Of a DNA stretch of 64,000 nucleotides, positions 1 to 10,110 are shown piece after piece; within the stretch, counting starts at the first letter, position 1; each line of letters opens with the position of its first letter. The DNA comes from Drosophila miranda. Taxonomy: Eukaryota > Arthropoda > Insecta > Diptera > Drosophilidae. The position numbers and the translations under genes are program-made. Under the pieces are notes generated by a model. That model saw only the letters and a program-made list of their open reading frames with translations, was not told the origin of the DNA and did not search any database. Where the stretch lies: assembly GCF_003369915.1 (NCBI RefSeq), contig NC_046675.1, positions 26,350,001 to 26,414,000 of the forward strand, written 5' to 3'.

Positions 1-262
1 ATTTCGTTTAAACCTTGTTTTAGTCAAAATGCAATAAAAGCAAGTGTTGAAAACACTAGTCACTTAGAAAATAGATTCTTTAATCGGATAAAATGATGTG
101 GGCATGGCTAGATGTTCTATATAGCTAATAATATTCGACGGAATATCAAAATCGAGGAATATGTAAAACAGAACTTGAATTCGTCAGTATATTTACGGTA
201 TATTTTTAAAATGAGACGGTATATTTGGGTATATTCTGATAAATCCGCGGTCACACCGCGTG
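1..262 (+). repeat. Dispersed repeat R1, copy A, at the RnpS1 promoter
   Basis: About 260 bp (cut by the window edge) of the R1 family. The shared body includes ATGTGGGCATGGCTAGATG near 98-116 and a perfect Ohler Motif 6 (KTYRGTATWTTT) at 183-194. Further GGTATATTT words follow, and a Motif 1 variant GGTCACACC lies at 249-257. It lies directly upstream of RnpS1 in the same orientation. The 3' end belongs to the subtype that reads GATAAATCCGCGGTCACAC, a decayed DRE followed by Motif 1. No other gene is seen in 1-388. Confidence 0.85.
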
Positions 263-388
263 CAATCGAAAACAACCATTTTGACGCACGGTAAAAAAAA
301 GAATTTAATTTATAAAAAAAAAAGGTAGTAATTCGTTTAGAATTTTCAGCCGCGTTTAAGTGCATTAAAAGTGAATTCCAATACAAAC

Positions 389-1685
389 ATGTGAGTAGCA
401 ATGGCCAGTGCCGTGGTGTCTTATTGAAACATATCCAATTCTTGGCCAAAAATTAGGGCGCGTGCCCAGAGTCCCGCCGGCGAGGGTGAAAAGGATGTCA
501 AAGAGAAAGACGCGAAAGAGAAGGAGGGGGGCAAGGCAACGACCACCAGCAACTCTTCGCGCAGGGAGCGCGAACGCAAACGCCGTGGTTCCGCCTCCTC
601 TAGCAGCGACTCCAGCAGAAGGTAAATCCCAAAAGACACGCAATTTTTGCACAAATTGACAACCGGCCTAACTGGAAAAAGTGTCAAAACAAATGTATGT
701 AAATGATAATTCCAGTTCATCTGACAGCAGCTCGTCGCGCAGCAGCTCTGGCACTGGATCCCGCTCCAGCTCGAGCAGTTCCAGTGATTCGTCGAGCACC
801 TCCTCGTCCTCGTCCAGCGACTCGGATCGTAGCGAGAAGAACCGTCGTCGTGGAGCAGCCGGTGGTGGCGGTGGCGCCGCTGGTAGCAAGGATAAAGACA
901 AAGAGAAGTCGCGTACGCGGTCTCGGTCGCCGCGTCGCACATCAAAATCTCCACAGCCCAGCAACAAGGCTCGCAAGGAACCCGAACGGGAGCGAGAGCG
1001 TCGCAGCCGGTCCAGGGATCGTGCTCGTCGTGCCGGCTCTAATGACAAAGGCGCCGTGGGAGGCGACAGTAACAATGTGAAGCGAGAGCGGTCCCGCTCG
1101 GTCAGTCGCTCGCGGTCGCCACGGCGTCGTGGGCGCACTTCGGGAGACAGGACTCCGCCGCCGAAGAGACGCGAGCGCACACGTTCGCGCACACCGCGTT
1201 CGCGCTCACCCACACCGAAGCCGGTGCGCATTCATGTCGGTCGACTGACCCGCAACGTGACCAAGGATCATGTATTCGAGATCTTCAGCAGCTTTGGAGA
1301 TGTGAAGTCCGTGGAGTTTCCAGCCGATCGCTACCATCCGAATTTCGGGCGAGGCATGGCCTACGTGGAGTATGGCACCGCCGAGGACTGTGAGAGTGCC
1401 ATGAAGCACATGGATGGTGGCCAGGTTGATGGCCAAGAGATAACCGTGTCGCCCGTTATCATACCCAAACAGCGGCCACCCATGCGTCGTCCGTCGCCAC
1501 CGATACGACGGCCGCAAGGCAACCGCTGGCGTTCCCCGCCGCAATTCAATAGATTCAATAATCGTGGTGGCGGCGGACGTCGGCCATCGCCCCCTAACCG
1601 TAACCGGAATCGTTCACCGCGCCGTCGCTCTCGGTCCCCCATCCGTCGTCGACGCCGCAGCAACAGCTCAGACAGCTCCCGCTAG
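389..1685 (+). CDS. RnpS1: RNA-binding protein S1 (RNPS1), splicing and EJC factor
   Basis: Three exons: 389-390, 457-621 and 716-1685, joined by GT-AG introns, giving 378 aa. The initiation codon is split by the first intron: AT ends exon 1 at 390 and G opens exon 2 at 457, giving MARAQSPAGEGEKD. No other in-frame Met precedes the RRM. The product has a long Ser/Arg-rich N-terminal half, one RRM at about residues 225-303 with RNP2 RIHVGRL and RNP1 RGMAYVEY, and an Arg/Pro/Ser-rich tail ending RRSNSSDSSR. This is the RNPS1 family layout; its members act in the ASAP/PSAP complexes and the exon junction complex in nuclear pre-mRNA splicing. AATAAA lies near 1809. The gene converges on Trm44, with 162 bp between stop codons. 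Confidence 0.95.
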
Positions 1686-1847
1686 AGGGATCCCTAGATG
1701 TACATTGGACAAGCGATTTATACTGATTTATACACATAAAACACAAGCTTCAATTTATTTCACATTATTATTGGAACAGTAAACGTGCGCGGAGCATATG
1801 CGGCACTTAATAAATATATAAATAATACACAAGCCTCCTTCTATTAG

Positions 1848-3479
1848 CTAGTGTATGAAGGTGCACTCAGAATCCTCCAGGGGACATCCCAACGGATGAT
1901 GCAGCTTGAAGAAGCAGTCTCGCTTCTTAATGGCCAGACGGGGATGTGGAACAGCAGTCATCTGAGGCTTACGTATGCCAATAAGATCGCCGCCACAGAA
2001 CTGAAAGACCTCGTGTTTGTTCCTCAACAAAGTCTTAATGCCACCGCACTCTGACTTGATGCCGCTCAGCTCTTCTTTGGTCAGAGTTTGAGCAATGTCT
2101 CGCATCGGCAGACGGCCGGACCAACTGTCTTCGTGACTGTCAAGCAGCAAGCGAAAGATCTTTAGCACCAAACCATTAATAATAAATCTATCCACTTTTG
2201 TGCAATTTCGTACGATTTCCTCCTTCTCGCGCAGCTTTATGGTGATCAACTCGTCCTTTGGATCTCCTATTTTGTACTTTTGCAGCTGTTCTTGCACAAA
2301 ATGCTCCATACTTTGAGTATCCTTAGAGGCCCTTTTGAGGCCCAGCAATGCCAAACGCTTGGTGCTGGGTATTTTCAGGCGATCCTGAAGCGTCTCGAAG
2401 CCACACTGCTCGGACACCTTAAAAACATAATGTAAGAAGTCCTGATAGGCACTTATGCTAGTGTTTCGTCGCTGGAACTTCGCCCCGCTCAACTCGTACG
2501 GGCAGCAGGGCAACAGAAAGAAGTGTGTGTTCAGGCGCCCGGCCAAAACCGGCAGCCAGGGCGAGAGTTCATCGGAATGGTTACCAATCAGCCAGTCAAT
2601 TTCTGGGAATGCCAAGCGAAAGCTATTCGGCTCCACAGCCTGTTCGATGAGGCTTTTGCTAGTCTCCTCCGGATAGAGCGACCAAAGCTTTCGTTTGCGT
2701 ATATCATAGCCATAGCCGGAATAGCCCTCGGCATTAAGAATGTGAACCAGCAGACCATTGCCACAGCCCAGATCGGCGAAAGCCTTGGGCTCTGTTTGAG
2801 TCTGACCCCACAGGACTATGAGGTACGCTGCTATCGCCAGGTCCTCGTATATGAACTTTAACGGATCTGTGGACTCCTGTGCCGTTTGCCAGTACTGCAG
2901 CAGGCGCTGGGCATGCTTCTGTTTCAGCTCCTTATACAAATCATTGTACTTCTCCACATCAACCAGGCCGAGAGACTTCACCTTGGTCTCGTCCGGTTTA
3001 CTTTGCGACCAGCTTAGCAGCTTGGGCTTCAGCACAAACTCCTGCCATCTACCAGTCTGCAGAGAGTCAACCTCCAACTGCCCGCCGTCGAGCCGCACCG
3101 AGAAGTCTTCGAAATCATCGCTGGCAAACTGGCATCGGTAGTGGCGTTGCTGAAAATCTACCAATACATTTGAATCGGTAAAACAACAAATAAATGTACG
3201 GCTTGTCTCACCCACAAATCCTGTGGCCAGAATGTTCTCCTTTAGTTTCTTGGGCAGTAATTTAAAGCCAATCCTAAAGCCTCTGCACGTGCGTTTCTCT
3301 GGCCGCTCCCTCAGCGTCCTCTCTAGTTCTTCTTGTGTAGAATCGCATAGTTGTTCTTCATCTTGTTGCTTTTGTACTCGGCTGATCACCACTTCGAATA
3401 TCTTTTTATTCAAGGCATGGTAGTTTTTGATTAAAATTCCAATCGCCAGCCAGAATTGCGGTTCCTCGACAGCTGACAT
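1848..3479 (-). CDS. Trmt44: tRNA (uracil-2'-O-)-methyltransferase, TRM44 family
   Basis: Single-exon gene of 543 aa starting at 3479. The family uses SAM to 2'-O-methylate U44 of tRNA-Ser in the cytoplasm. A Rossmann SAM-binding motif FADLGCGNGLLVHIL lies at about residues 234-248, followed by GYDIRKRKLW, where the acidic residue should contact the SAM ribose. The C-terminus HHPLGCPLEDSECTFIH carries the Cys/His cluster expected of the small zinc-binding tail. Length and layout fit the metazoan TRMT44 family. It is divergent from BCKDHA (525 bp between start codons) and convergent with RnpS1. No R1 copy points in its direction. Family assignment is firm; substrate specificity is inferred from the family. 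Confidence 0.92.
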   Translation of the reverse strand: MSAVEEPQFWLAIGILIKNYHALNKKIFEVVISRVQKQQDEEQLCDSTQEELERTLRERPEKRTCRGFRIGFKLLPKKLKENILATGFVGETSRTFICCFTDSNVLVDFQQRHYRCQFASDDFEDFSVRLDGGQLEVDSLQTGRWQEFVLKPKLLSWSQSKPDETKVKSLGLVDVEKYNDLYKELKQKHAQRLLQYWQTAQESTDPLKFIYEDLAIAAYLIVLWGQTQTEPKAFADLGCGNGLLVHILNAEGYSGYGYDIRKRKLWSLYPEETSKSLIEQAVEPNSFRLAFPEIDWLIGNHSDELSPWLPVLAGRLNTHFFLLPCCPYELSGAKFQRRNTSISAYQDFLHYVFKVSEQCGFETLQDRLKIPSTKRLALLGLKRASKDTQSMEHFVQEQLQKYKIGDPKDELITIKLREKEEIVRNCTKVDRFIINGLVLKIFRLLLDSHEDSWSGRLPMRDIAQTLTKEELSGIKSECGGIKTLLRNKHEVFQFCGGDLIGIRKPQMTAVPHPRLAIKKRDCFFKLHHPLGCPLEDSECTFIH

Positions 3480-3633
3480 GTCCAGTTAGTGCTGCCAAAC
3501 TAGATTTTTCCCGTTAGATCTAGCTTTTTTAAATTGCGGTTTTTTTGTATTTTTCGGTATATTTTAAAAATGTTTAAATAATCAATAACAATCTCTAAAT
3601 TGAGCAATATGAACCACTATCCTTTGCTAAAAC

Positions 3634-3911
3634 GTTTTTTTGTTTGACCTATTTCGCTAAAACCTTTTCGACGCAAAATGCAATAAAAGCAAGTATTAAG
3701 AATAAGCCGGTAAAGTAGAAAATAGATTCATTAATTGGATAAAATTATGTGGGCATGGCTAAATGTTCTATATAGCTAATAATATTCGACAGAAGATCAA
3801 TAACGAGGAATATGTAAAATAAAACTTGAATTCGTCAGTATATTTACGGTATATTTTTTAAATGAGACGTATGTTTCGGTATATTTCTGAGGGTCGGACG
3901 GTCACACTGCT
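3634..3911 (+). repeat. Dispersed repeat R1, copy B, at the BCKDHA promoter
   Basis: A complete-looking R1 copy. It begins TTTGACCTATTTCGCTAAAA, continues through AATGCAATAAAAGCAAG and ATTATGTGGGCATGGC, and has a Motif 6 match at 3834-3845. A second, TTCGGTATATTT, lies near 3875-3886, and a consensus Motif 1 GGTCACACTG at 3900-3909. It occupies most of the 525-bp gap between the Trm44 and BCKDHA starts and points toward BCKDHA, whose start codon is about 95 bp downstream of Motif 1. It represents the subtype ending CTGAGGGTCGGACGGTCACA. Confidence 0.9.
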
Positions 3912-4004
3912 CCTATTGCGTAATCAGCTGGACCTGCACACGCATCTGAATTCTAACTGTTTTTTTAACCTGTTGCATTTAATAATAATAAGAATACAAT
4001 AAGA

Positions 4005-5527
4005 ATGTCATTCCTGCGCAAATCAGTCAAACTGTTGAATGCAGCAGCGGGGAGGCAGCAAAATCTCAAAGCGGTTGGTATTTCGATGCGTCAATCAGCG
4101 ATCGGCGATCTTTATTTGTTTGCATTCCTTCGATCTTCAGATTGTTGGATCCACCTTGCGGCATCAGCGGACTTACAGCTCTGAACCGCCAAATGATTAT
4201 GCCAATTTTCCTGGAGCCAAGGCCCCGTTTGTAAGTAAACTGAAGCTAAATATGCCGGAGGATTATGCGCCCATACCCATTTACCGCGTTATGGATCGCG
4301 ATGGTTTCATTGCCGATGAAACGCAAGATCCCCAGCTAGGCCGCGAGGTGGTGGAGAAGATGTTCCGCGACATGCTGCTGCTTAATACAATGGATAAAAT
4401 CCTATATGAATCGCAGCGCCAGGGGCGCATATCGTTCTACATGACCAATTTTGGCGAGGAAGCCTCTCACATCGGCAGTGCGGCCGCTTTGGAGATGAGA
4501 GACCTCATCTATGGCCAATATCGTGAGGCCGGTGTGCTGGTCTGGCGTGGCTTCCGCATTGATCAGTTCATCGATCAGTGCTATGGCAACGTAGATGATT
4601 TGGGTCGTGGCAAGCAAATGCCCGTACATTATGGCTCCAGAGAGCTGAACTTTGTCACCATCTCAAGTCCACTGTGTAAGCCACTAATTCTGATTGATCC
4701 CAGGCAATCTTGAATCTATATTAACTGTCTTACAGCCACTCAAATGCCACAGGCTGTGGGTGCCGCCTATGCAATGAAGATGCGACCGAACAACGATGCT
4801 TGTGTGGTCTGCTACTTTGGGGAGGGTGCGGCTTCGGAGGGAGATGCTCATGCGGCCTTTAATTTCGCTGCAACGCTGAGTTGCCCCGTCATTCTCTTCT
4901 GGTGAGTGGGTCAGAAAGATTAGGATGAAAAGATCACCAAATAATCCATCCATCCATTTTTATCTTCTCAAATGCAGTCGCAACAATGGCTTTGCCATAT
5001 CGACGCCCTCCCATGAGCAATACAGAGGCGATGGTATAGCTGGTCGTGGTCCGATGGGCTATGGTATTGCCACCATCCGTGTGGATGGCACCGATGTCTT
5101 TGCCGTATACAATGCCATGAAAGAAGCTCGAGAGTATGTGCTGCGTGAGAACAAGCCGGTGGTGTTTGAGGCCTTGGCCTACCGTGTGGGACATCATTCC
5201 ACCTCGGACGACAGTACAGCATACCGGTCGACAGAGGAAATAGAGGTTTGGAACTCCGTAGAGCACCCGATCTCGAAGCTTAAGCGCTACATGGTACACA
5301 AGGGCTGGTTCGATGAGGCGGAGGAAACCGCATACATCAAGGAAGTGCGCAAGAAGGTACTCAAGCAGATTGCTGTGTCCGAGAAGAAGCTAAAACCCAA
5401 CTGGAAGGAGATGTTTGAGGGCGTGTACGCCGAGATGCCCGAGCATTTGGTGGAACAGCAGCGCGAGCTCCAGGAGCATATAGAGGCGCACAAGGACAGC
5501 TATCCTTTGAAGGACTTTAAGCAGTAG
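4005..5527 (+). CDS. CG8199: Branched-chain 2-oxoacid dehydrogenase E1 alpha subunit (BCKDHA), mitochondrial
   Basis: Four exons, 4005-4073, 4141-4675, 4736-4901 and 4978-5527, give 439 aa. Protein homology fixes the junctions; for example [17 protein letters not shown] runs across 4675/4736. The product is the thiamine-diphosphate-binding alpha chain of the E1 component that decarboxylates the keto acids of Leu, Ile and Val in the mitochondrial matrix. The first 40 residues are basic, hydroxylated and poor in acids, as in a mitochondrial presequence. [17 protein letters not shown] is the phosphorylation loop containing the regulatory serine of mammalian E1 alpha, so kinase control is likely. 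Length matches the family. R1 copy B with Motif 1 lies immediately upstream. Confidence 0.95.
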
Positions 5528-5934
5528 ATCTGATCTGTAGATCTAACGAAATCGAAAACCGAGAGACTCCAACAAAAGTGCATTTATTATGATTAAGCTT
5601 TTATAGACAAATTTTGTTTTTCTGTGTGGGTTCAACCCTTAACTTAATTCAATTGTTACTATTATGACTCCATCCCCTGTGTAGGTGTTACGAAAAGGTG
5701 TTAAAATTTATTAGCTTTGATTTACATAAAATATACATATACTGAAAACAATACAAAATACAAATACACAAATATATATATATACTTTCGACTTAAAGCA
5801 ACGCATAACTCGGCGGTTGGCTGGCTGTAAATGTGAAGGTGAAGAAGCTATCTATCTAAAGACTACGAAAACAAAAGGACACGTCTCTCGCTGAAGCTGC
5901 TTGGCTGGAATGGATGTTGTGGGTGGATTGCCCC
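5528..5934. other. Shared 3' untranslated interval between BCKDHA and AP-47
   Basis: A 407-bp gap between two convergent stop codons. It is AT-rich, with several ATTTA- and ATATATA-type runs near 5760-5785. No reading frame or RNA gene is seen. It probably holds both 3' UTRs. Confidence 0.6.
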
Positions 5935-7273
5935 TCAATTGGTGCGCAGCTGGTAGTCCCCGTTCTGCGTTATATACCGCACCCAGGGCAAGGCCTGGTA
6001 GCCGCTCTTCTCGATGATCTTTAGATAGCGCACCTGAATGCCCGATGTGGTAAAGTACGGTATCTCGAAGCGCACCTGTATCGGTGGCTTGCCCTCTGTA
6101 TTCTCCTCGCTCTCCACACTGGGCAAACCAAAGTGGGCTCGCATCAGATACTCCTTGCCGCCAGGGAACGATTTCACCGTCCAAATGATGGCATTCTGTT
6201 CGGGCGCATACTTGCAGCTGCCAATGGTCGTCTTGAATTTGGGGGAATCTGCATCGGCCGGCACGGGTATAACAATTTCCACATTATTCGCCGTTGATCT
6301 GCGCTTAAACTGAGATTTCGCCTTGATCATGTACTCCACACGTGAGTGTGCGTGTCGCTCAATAACGGACTCAATCCATATCAGAGGTTTGACCTATTGT
6401 GAGGGTTTTAGTTGAAACCATAGGCCTATATATGAGATTTTCACTACTTACATGCGTGTTAAGGCGATAGGACATCAGCTCAAATTCTCCATCCGGGGGA
6501 ATGAACGAGATTGTGCGATCGTTTTCGAAACGCGACAGACGCACACACTGATGGAACTTGACATCCTCCAGCTCCACGGACTTTGATTTTCCACGTCCTG
6601 TACTCTCGAACAGAACCTTGTCGTTGAGGCCCAATCGGAGCTCAGGCATGCCCGACAGATAGACACGCATTTTGATGGCTCCCACAATCTCGCTGCGCAG
6701 CACATTGCCATTGGCATTGGCCAGCAGGTTAACGGACTCGATCACATCGAGAAATACTTCATTTTTGCGATACTTGATGCCCTCAGATCGCCAGGAGACG
6801 GCATTTGTGACGGCCACAGGTATGCGGGGCTGCAGTTCCAGTTTGTGGCCCTCCTGCGTTATGTACTCCTGCAGTATCTTTGAGTCGGTGGTCTGTGGAT
6901 AGCCAAAGTCGATCAGCTCATCGAGCAGCTCATAGATGATCACAAAGTTGTCGCGAATGGACTCCTCTTCCAGCTCCTTGAAGTACTCGACGAAAACCTG
7001 GGCTATTTTGTGCAGAAAAACAAAGACCAGGGCAATATTAACGTTCTTATTGCGCGGCGTCGTAGACACAATATATAGGTTGTTCGTCTTGATGTACGCG
7101 AACGTTGTCTCCGCCGTCTGTAGGATGGGCGTGACGAGCCCCTCCTCCTCGCGCTCCATTAGCAGCGGCATGAATTTATCTATGACTGCCATGTCGATGT
7201 TGTCACCACGGTAATTGCGAGATATCAACACCTTGCCCTTTACGTCCAGCACGAATATGGCCGAAGAAGACAT
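5935..7273 (-). CDS. AP-47: AP-1 clathrin adaptor complex, mu-1 (medium) subunit
   Basis: Two coding exons, 7273-6452 and 6393-5935 (phase-0 intron of 59 nt), give 426 aa, the usual length of mu-1. It is the cargo-binding medium chain of the trans-Golgi/endosomal AP-1 adaptor, recognising YxxPhi sorting signals. The N-terminal longin-like domain (about 1-140) begins MSSSAIFVLDVKGKVLISRN. The mu-homology domain (about 168-424) includes GIKYRKNEVFLDVIESVNLL and ends QALPWVRYITQNGDYQLRTN, both hallmark stretches. It is divergent from MBD2/3; TTATCGATTG at about 7507 in the shared promoter is a DRE/BEAF-like site. Confidence 0.97.
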
Positions 7274-7635
7274 CTTGAAGCGCTCGCCCAGCAGCAGCTG
7301 CCACTTGTCCCAGATATGAAATTTCGAGTACGCTGTCTGTACCGCGGGGTTTGCGTGTTGGCGGCAACTGTTGCAGAGTGCTGGCGACTGTCGATGGAGT
7401 GTGGCGTGGTGTGTGAACTTGCCTTACATATTCCTGCAAGAACTTAAATGAAAATTCCGAAATTTCTTACGTCGCCTACAATTTCCGCTTCTTCTTTCTT
7501 CAGCTGTTATCGATTGCAGGCCAGGGCTGAGCACCGTTATGCAGCCCTGTGAATACACTGCTCAGCAAGTGGTATCGAAATAGTTTTTCCAGACGCTGCA
7601 GTCAAAGAATTTGATAATTATTTAGTTGCGAAACT
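7274..7635. promoter_or_regulatory. Bidirectional promoter of AP-47 and MBD-like
   Basis: A 362-bp interval between two divergent start codons. It carries TTATCGATTG near 7507 and GGTATCGAAATAG near 7571, CGAT-type words used by DREF and BEAF at Drosophila housekeeping promoters. No R1 sequence and no Motif 1 are seen here, unlike several neighbouring promoters. Confidence 0.5.
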
Positions 7636-9235
7636 ATGCAGATGAATCCGAGTGTAACAATTGAAAGAAAACGCGTCGACTGCAGTGTCCTGCCAAAGGG
7701 CTGGCAACGCGATGAGGGGCGAAAGTCGGGCAGCAGCAGTAGCGCCACTACCACCAACAGCAGCAGCATCAGCAGCAATAACAACAATAAAGTGGATGTT
7801 TTTTACTACAGGTAAAAGAAGCTGAACCCCATATCCAGACAGGCGGACACATAGATCCCTCCCTGCACGTTGTAAATCTCGGAATATACGTTTAATCACT
7901 CTCACTACTTTTCTGTTATTACATCCGCATACACACCCACACCACACCAAACACACACACGCACACGCCTATGCATACACACAAACACACACATGATCAA
8001 CCATCCCCCCACCAACACCCACAACTGTGTCCGTCCTCAAAAACAGTCCAACAGGAAAAAGAGTTGATGGAAAGCAGCAGGGGGGCGAGGTATTTGACAT
8101 TGGAAGCTTTGATTTCCAGTCCGGGAAGCTGCAGCAGCGCCAGCTGCCTTCACCATCGATATCGCTGTACCGCTGCAGTGCCATGCCTCTGCCAATTGGC
8201 GCCGGTGGCGCTGGAGCTGGAGCTTCACTAAAACGGAAATATGCCAGGGCCCAGGCAAACAGCGGCGGCGGCGGCACAGCAGCATACTCAGCATCGCCAG
8301 CGACAGTGACAGCAGCAGCAACGGCAACAACAGCAGGCACCTCATCCTCCACAGCTGCTGGTGGATCGTCCAGCAATCTGCGCCAGCAACAACAGATGGA
8401 ACTCAGGTAGAGCCAAGTGAATGTGGCCGGAGGAGAGTACTTGGCTCCAAGCTCGTGCATGCGCAAGAGTGTCTCGTCTTGTTTCCGTAGCCCGTAGCCT
8501 TTGTCCAGGCCGCAAAGTCTACAGCAAGAACAATATGAATTTGAATTCGAAAAGAAAAAACCAAAACAAGAAATTGGCATTTGATCGCTGTAACTCTGTG
8601 CCACCTGTGCCATAGTTTTTCTCTTAATAGTAATCTGCATGGTTCTTTCTCTTAAATACTTTTCGTTTTTTGTGTGCTGTTGGTGTATTTTGTTGTTGCT
8701 TCTGTAGACATCTTCGTACTGATAATCTCTTGGAATCGTTTACAGTCGAGCTCTACGCACAGATGTCTCGCTGGTGCCGCCCATACGACAGACTGCCTCC
8801 ATATTCAAGCAACCGGTGACACCGATTGGTAACCATACCCAGGATCCCAGCAAGGTGAAGCACGATTCCAAGCATGGGGCCCAGGAGAAGCCCAAACAAT
8901 TGTTCTGGGAGAAGAGGCTGGAGCGACTGCGTGCATGCCACGATAATGGTGAGGAGCTGGACGATATATCACTGCCCAAGACCATACGCACTGTCGGCCC
9001 AAATGTCAACGAGCAGACAGTCCTCCAGTCGGTGGCCACAGCCCTGCACATGCTCAATGCCGGTGTACATGGCCAGAGCTCGACCAAGGCCGAACTGACC
9101 AAGAATGCCATGGCATTCATGAACCCAGAACAGCCGCTAATGCATGCGGTTATCATCTCCGAGGAGGACATACGAAAGCAGGAGGATCGCGTCGGTGTGG
9201 CGCGGCGAAAGTTACAGGATGCACTCAAGACATGA
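7636..9235 (+). CDS. MBD-like: Methyl-CpG-binding-domain protein 2/3 (NuRD subunit)
   Basis: Three exons, 7636-7811, 8047-8406 and 8746-9235, give 341 aa. The N-terminal MBD starts VLPKGWQRDEGRKSG and continues after intron 1 as VFYYSPTGKRVDGK. A Ser/Thr/Asn run of about 20 residues is inserted in the middle of the domain compared with vertebrate MBD2/3. Exon 2 is Gly/Ala/Gln-rich and low in complexity. Exon 3 is highly conserved: RALRTDVSLVPPIRQTASIF, then QLFWEKRLERL and the coiled-coil tail EEDIRKQEDRVGVARRKLQ, which in MBD2/3 contacts p66/GATAD2. The protein is a nuclear component of the NuRD remodeller. In D. melanogaster a short isoform skips the middle exon; here exon 2 is 360 nt (a multiple of 3), so skipping would also keep the frame. 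Confidence 0.95.
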
Positions 9236-10110
9236 GTGGCCTGCCACTGAGGCCCTTCCACATCCATCATCTACCAATTCCATTGTAGAATCTACTAACA
9301 TCTCTATTTATCATATTGACGAACTTTTCGAAATGTACGTTTAAGCCTAGCGTGTAATAAAAAATACCAAGAACCACACCGGAAAACGTTGTGAAGCGAA
9401 TTTGAATGGATATTTTTGCTTTGCTTTGCTTATATATAATATCTGATCCTAAGTAGATAATAAAACTCTCTAGAGGAACGAAGCTAGGGAGGACTCTCCA
9501 TTAGCTAAATATAAGTCACATTTGACTTAACTTGAATTTATAGAACCAAAGCAACAAAATTCTTCCATTGCATTCACGCGATATGTACGTTGATTTTTTG
9601 CTTTTCTTGGTCAGAAATCCGGTGTGTTTCTAGTCGAGCATCAATGTGCTGCATTATGCACATGATATATATTTTGTTTTTGAATTCTTGGTCATTCCCT
9701 CTTGAAGCATTCGCTTTTGCGTTTCGAGCATCAATTTACCACATCGTGTAGGAGCGGGGAAATGCCCACCGCTGATCAAAGACTGTCTACATAAATATTA
9801 TACCGATCAGGATCGATTTAGACATTCAGATGTTTATTTTTTCAATCCAATAAAAGCAGCAGAGCAGCGTTTGTAATCCTTTCTATTCCGCTCTAATGGG
9901 ATGACTTCAAAATGCTATATTACACAGACAATTTAAAAACGAATTCGAACATTCACATATACATAGGTATTGGTATATATATATAGTAGTTTACTTATAT
10001 ATATTCACTTGATGTTGGACATTTTTGTTTGTGCTTCCTCCCCTTTATACACTTTATAAATATATACTCTATGGATATATGTACATATATCAATATAGAG
10101 AGCTGCATTA
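9236..10110. other. Intergenic interval between MBD-like and metaxin 1
   Basis: A gap of 875 bp between convergent stop codons. AATAAA at about 9355 and again near 9459 are candidate polyadenylation signals for MBD-like. CGAGCATCAAT occurs twice (near 9633 and 9727). No coding potential, RNA gene or full repeat copy is seen. Confidence 0.5.

Noticed and set aside
668-1231. Long antisense frame over RnpS1
   Set aside because: It is the complement of the Ser/Arg-codon-rich region, which lacks stops on the other strand because of its repetitive codons. No domain is present.
8037-8640. Long minus-strand frames over MBD-like exon 2
   Set aside because: These are Leu/Ala-rich shadows of GCA/CAG repeats in the real exon, with no splice or domain support.
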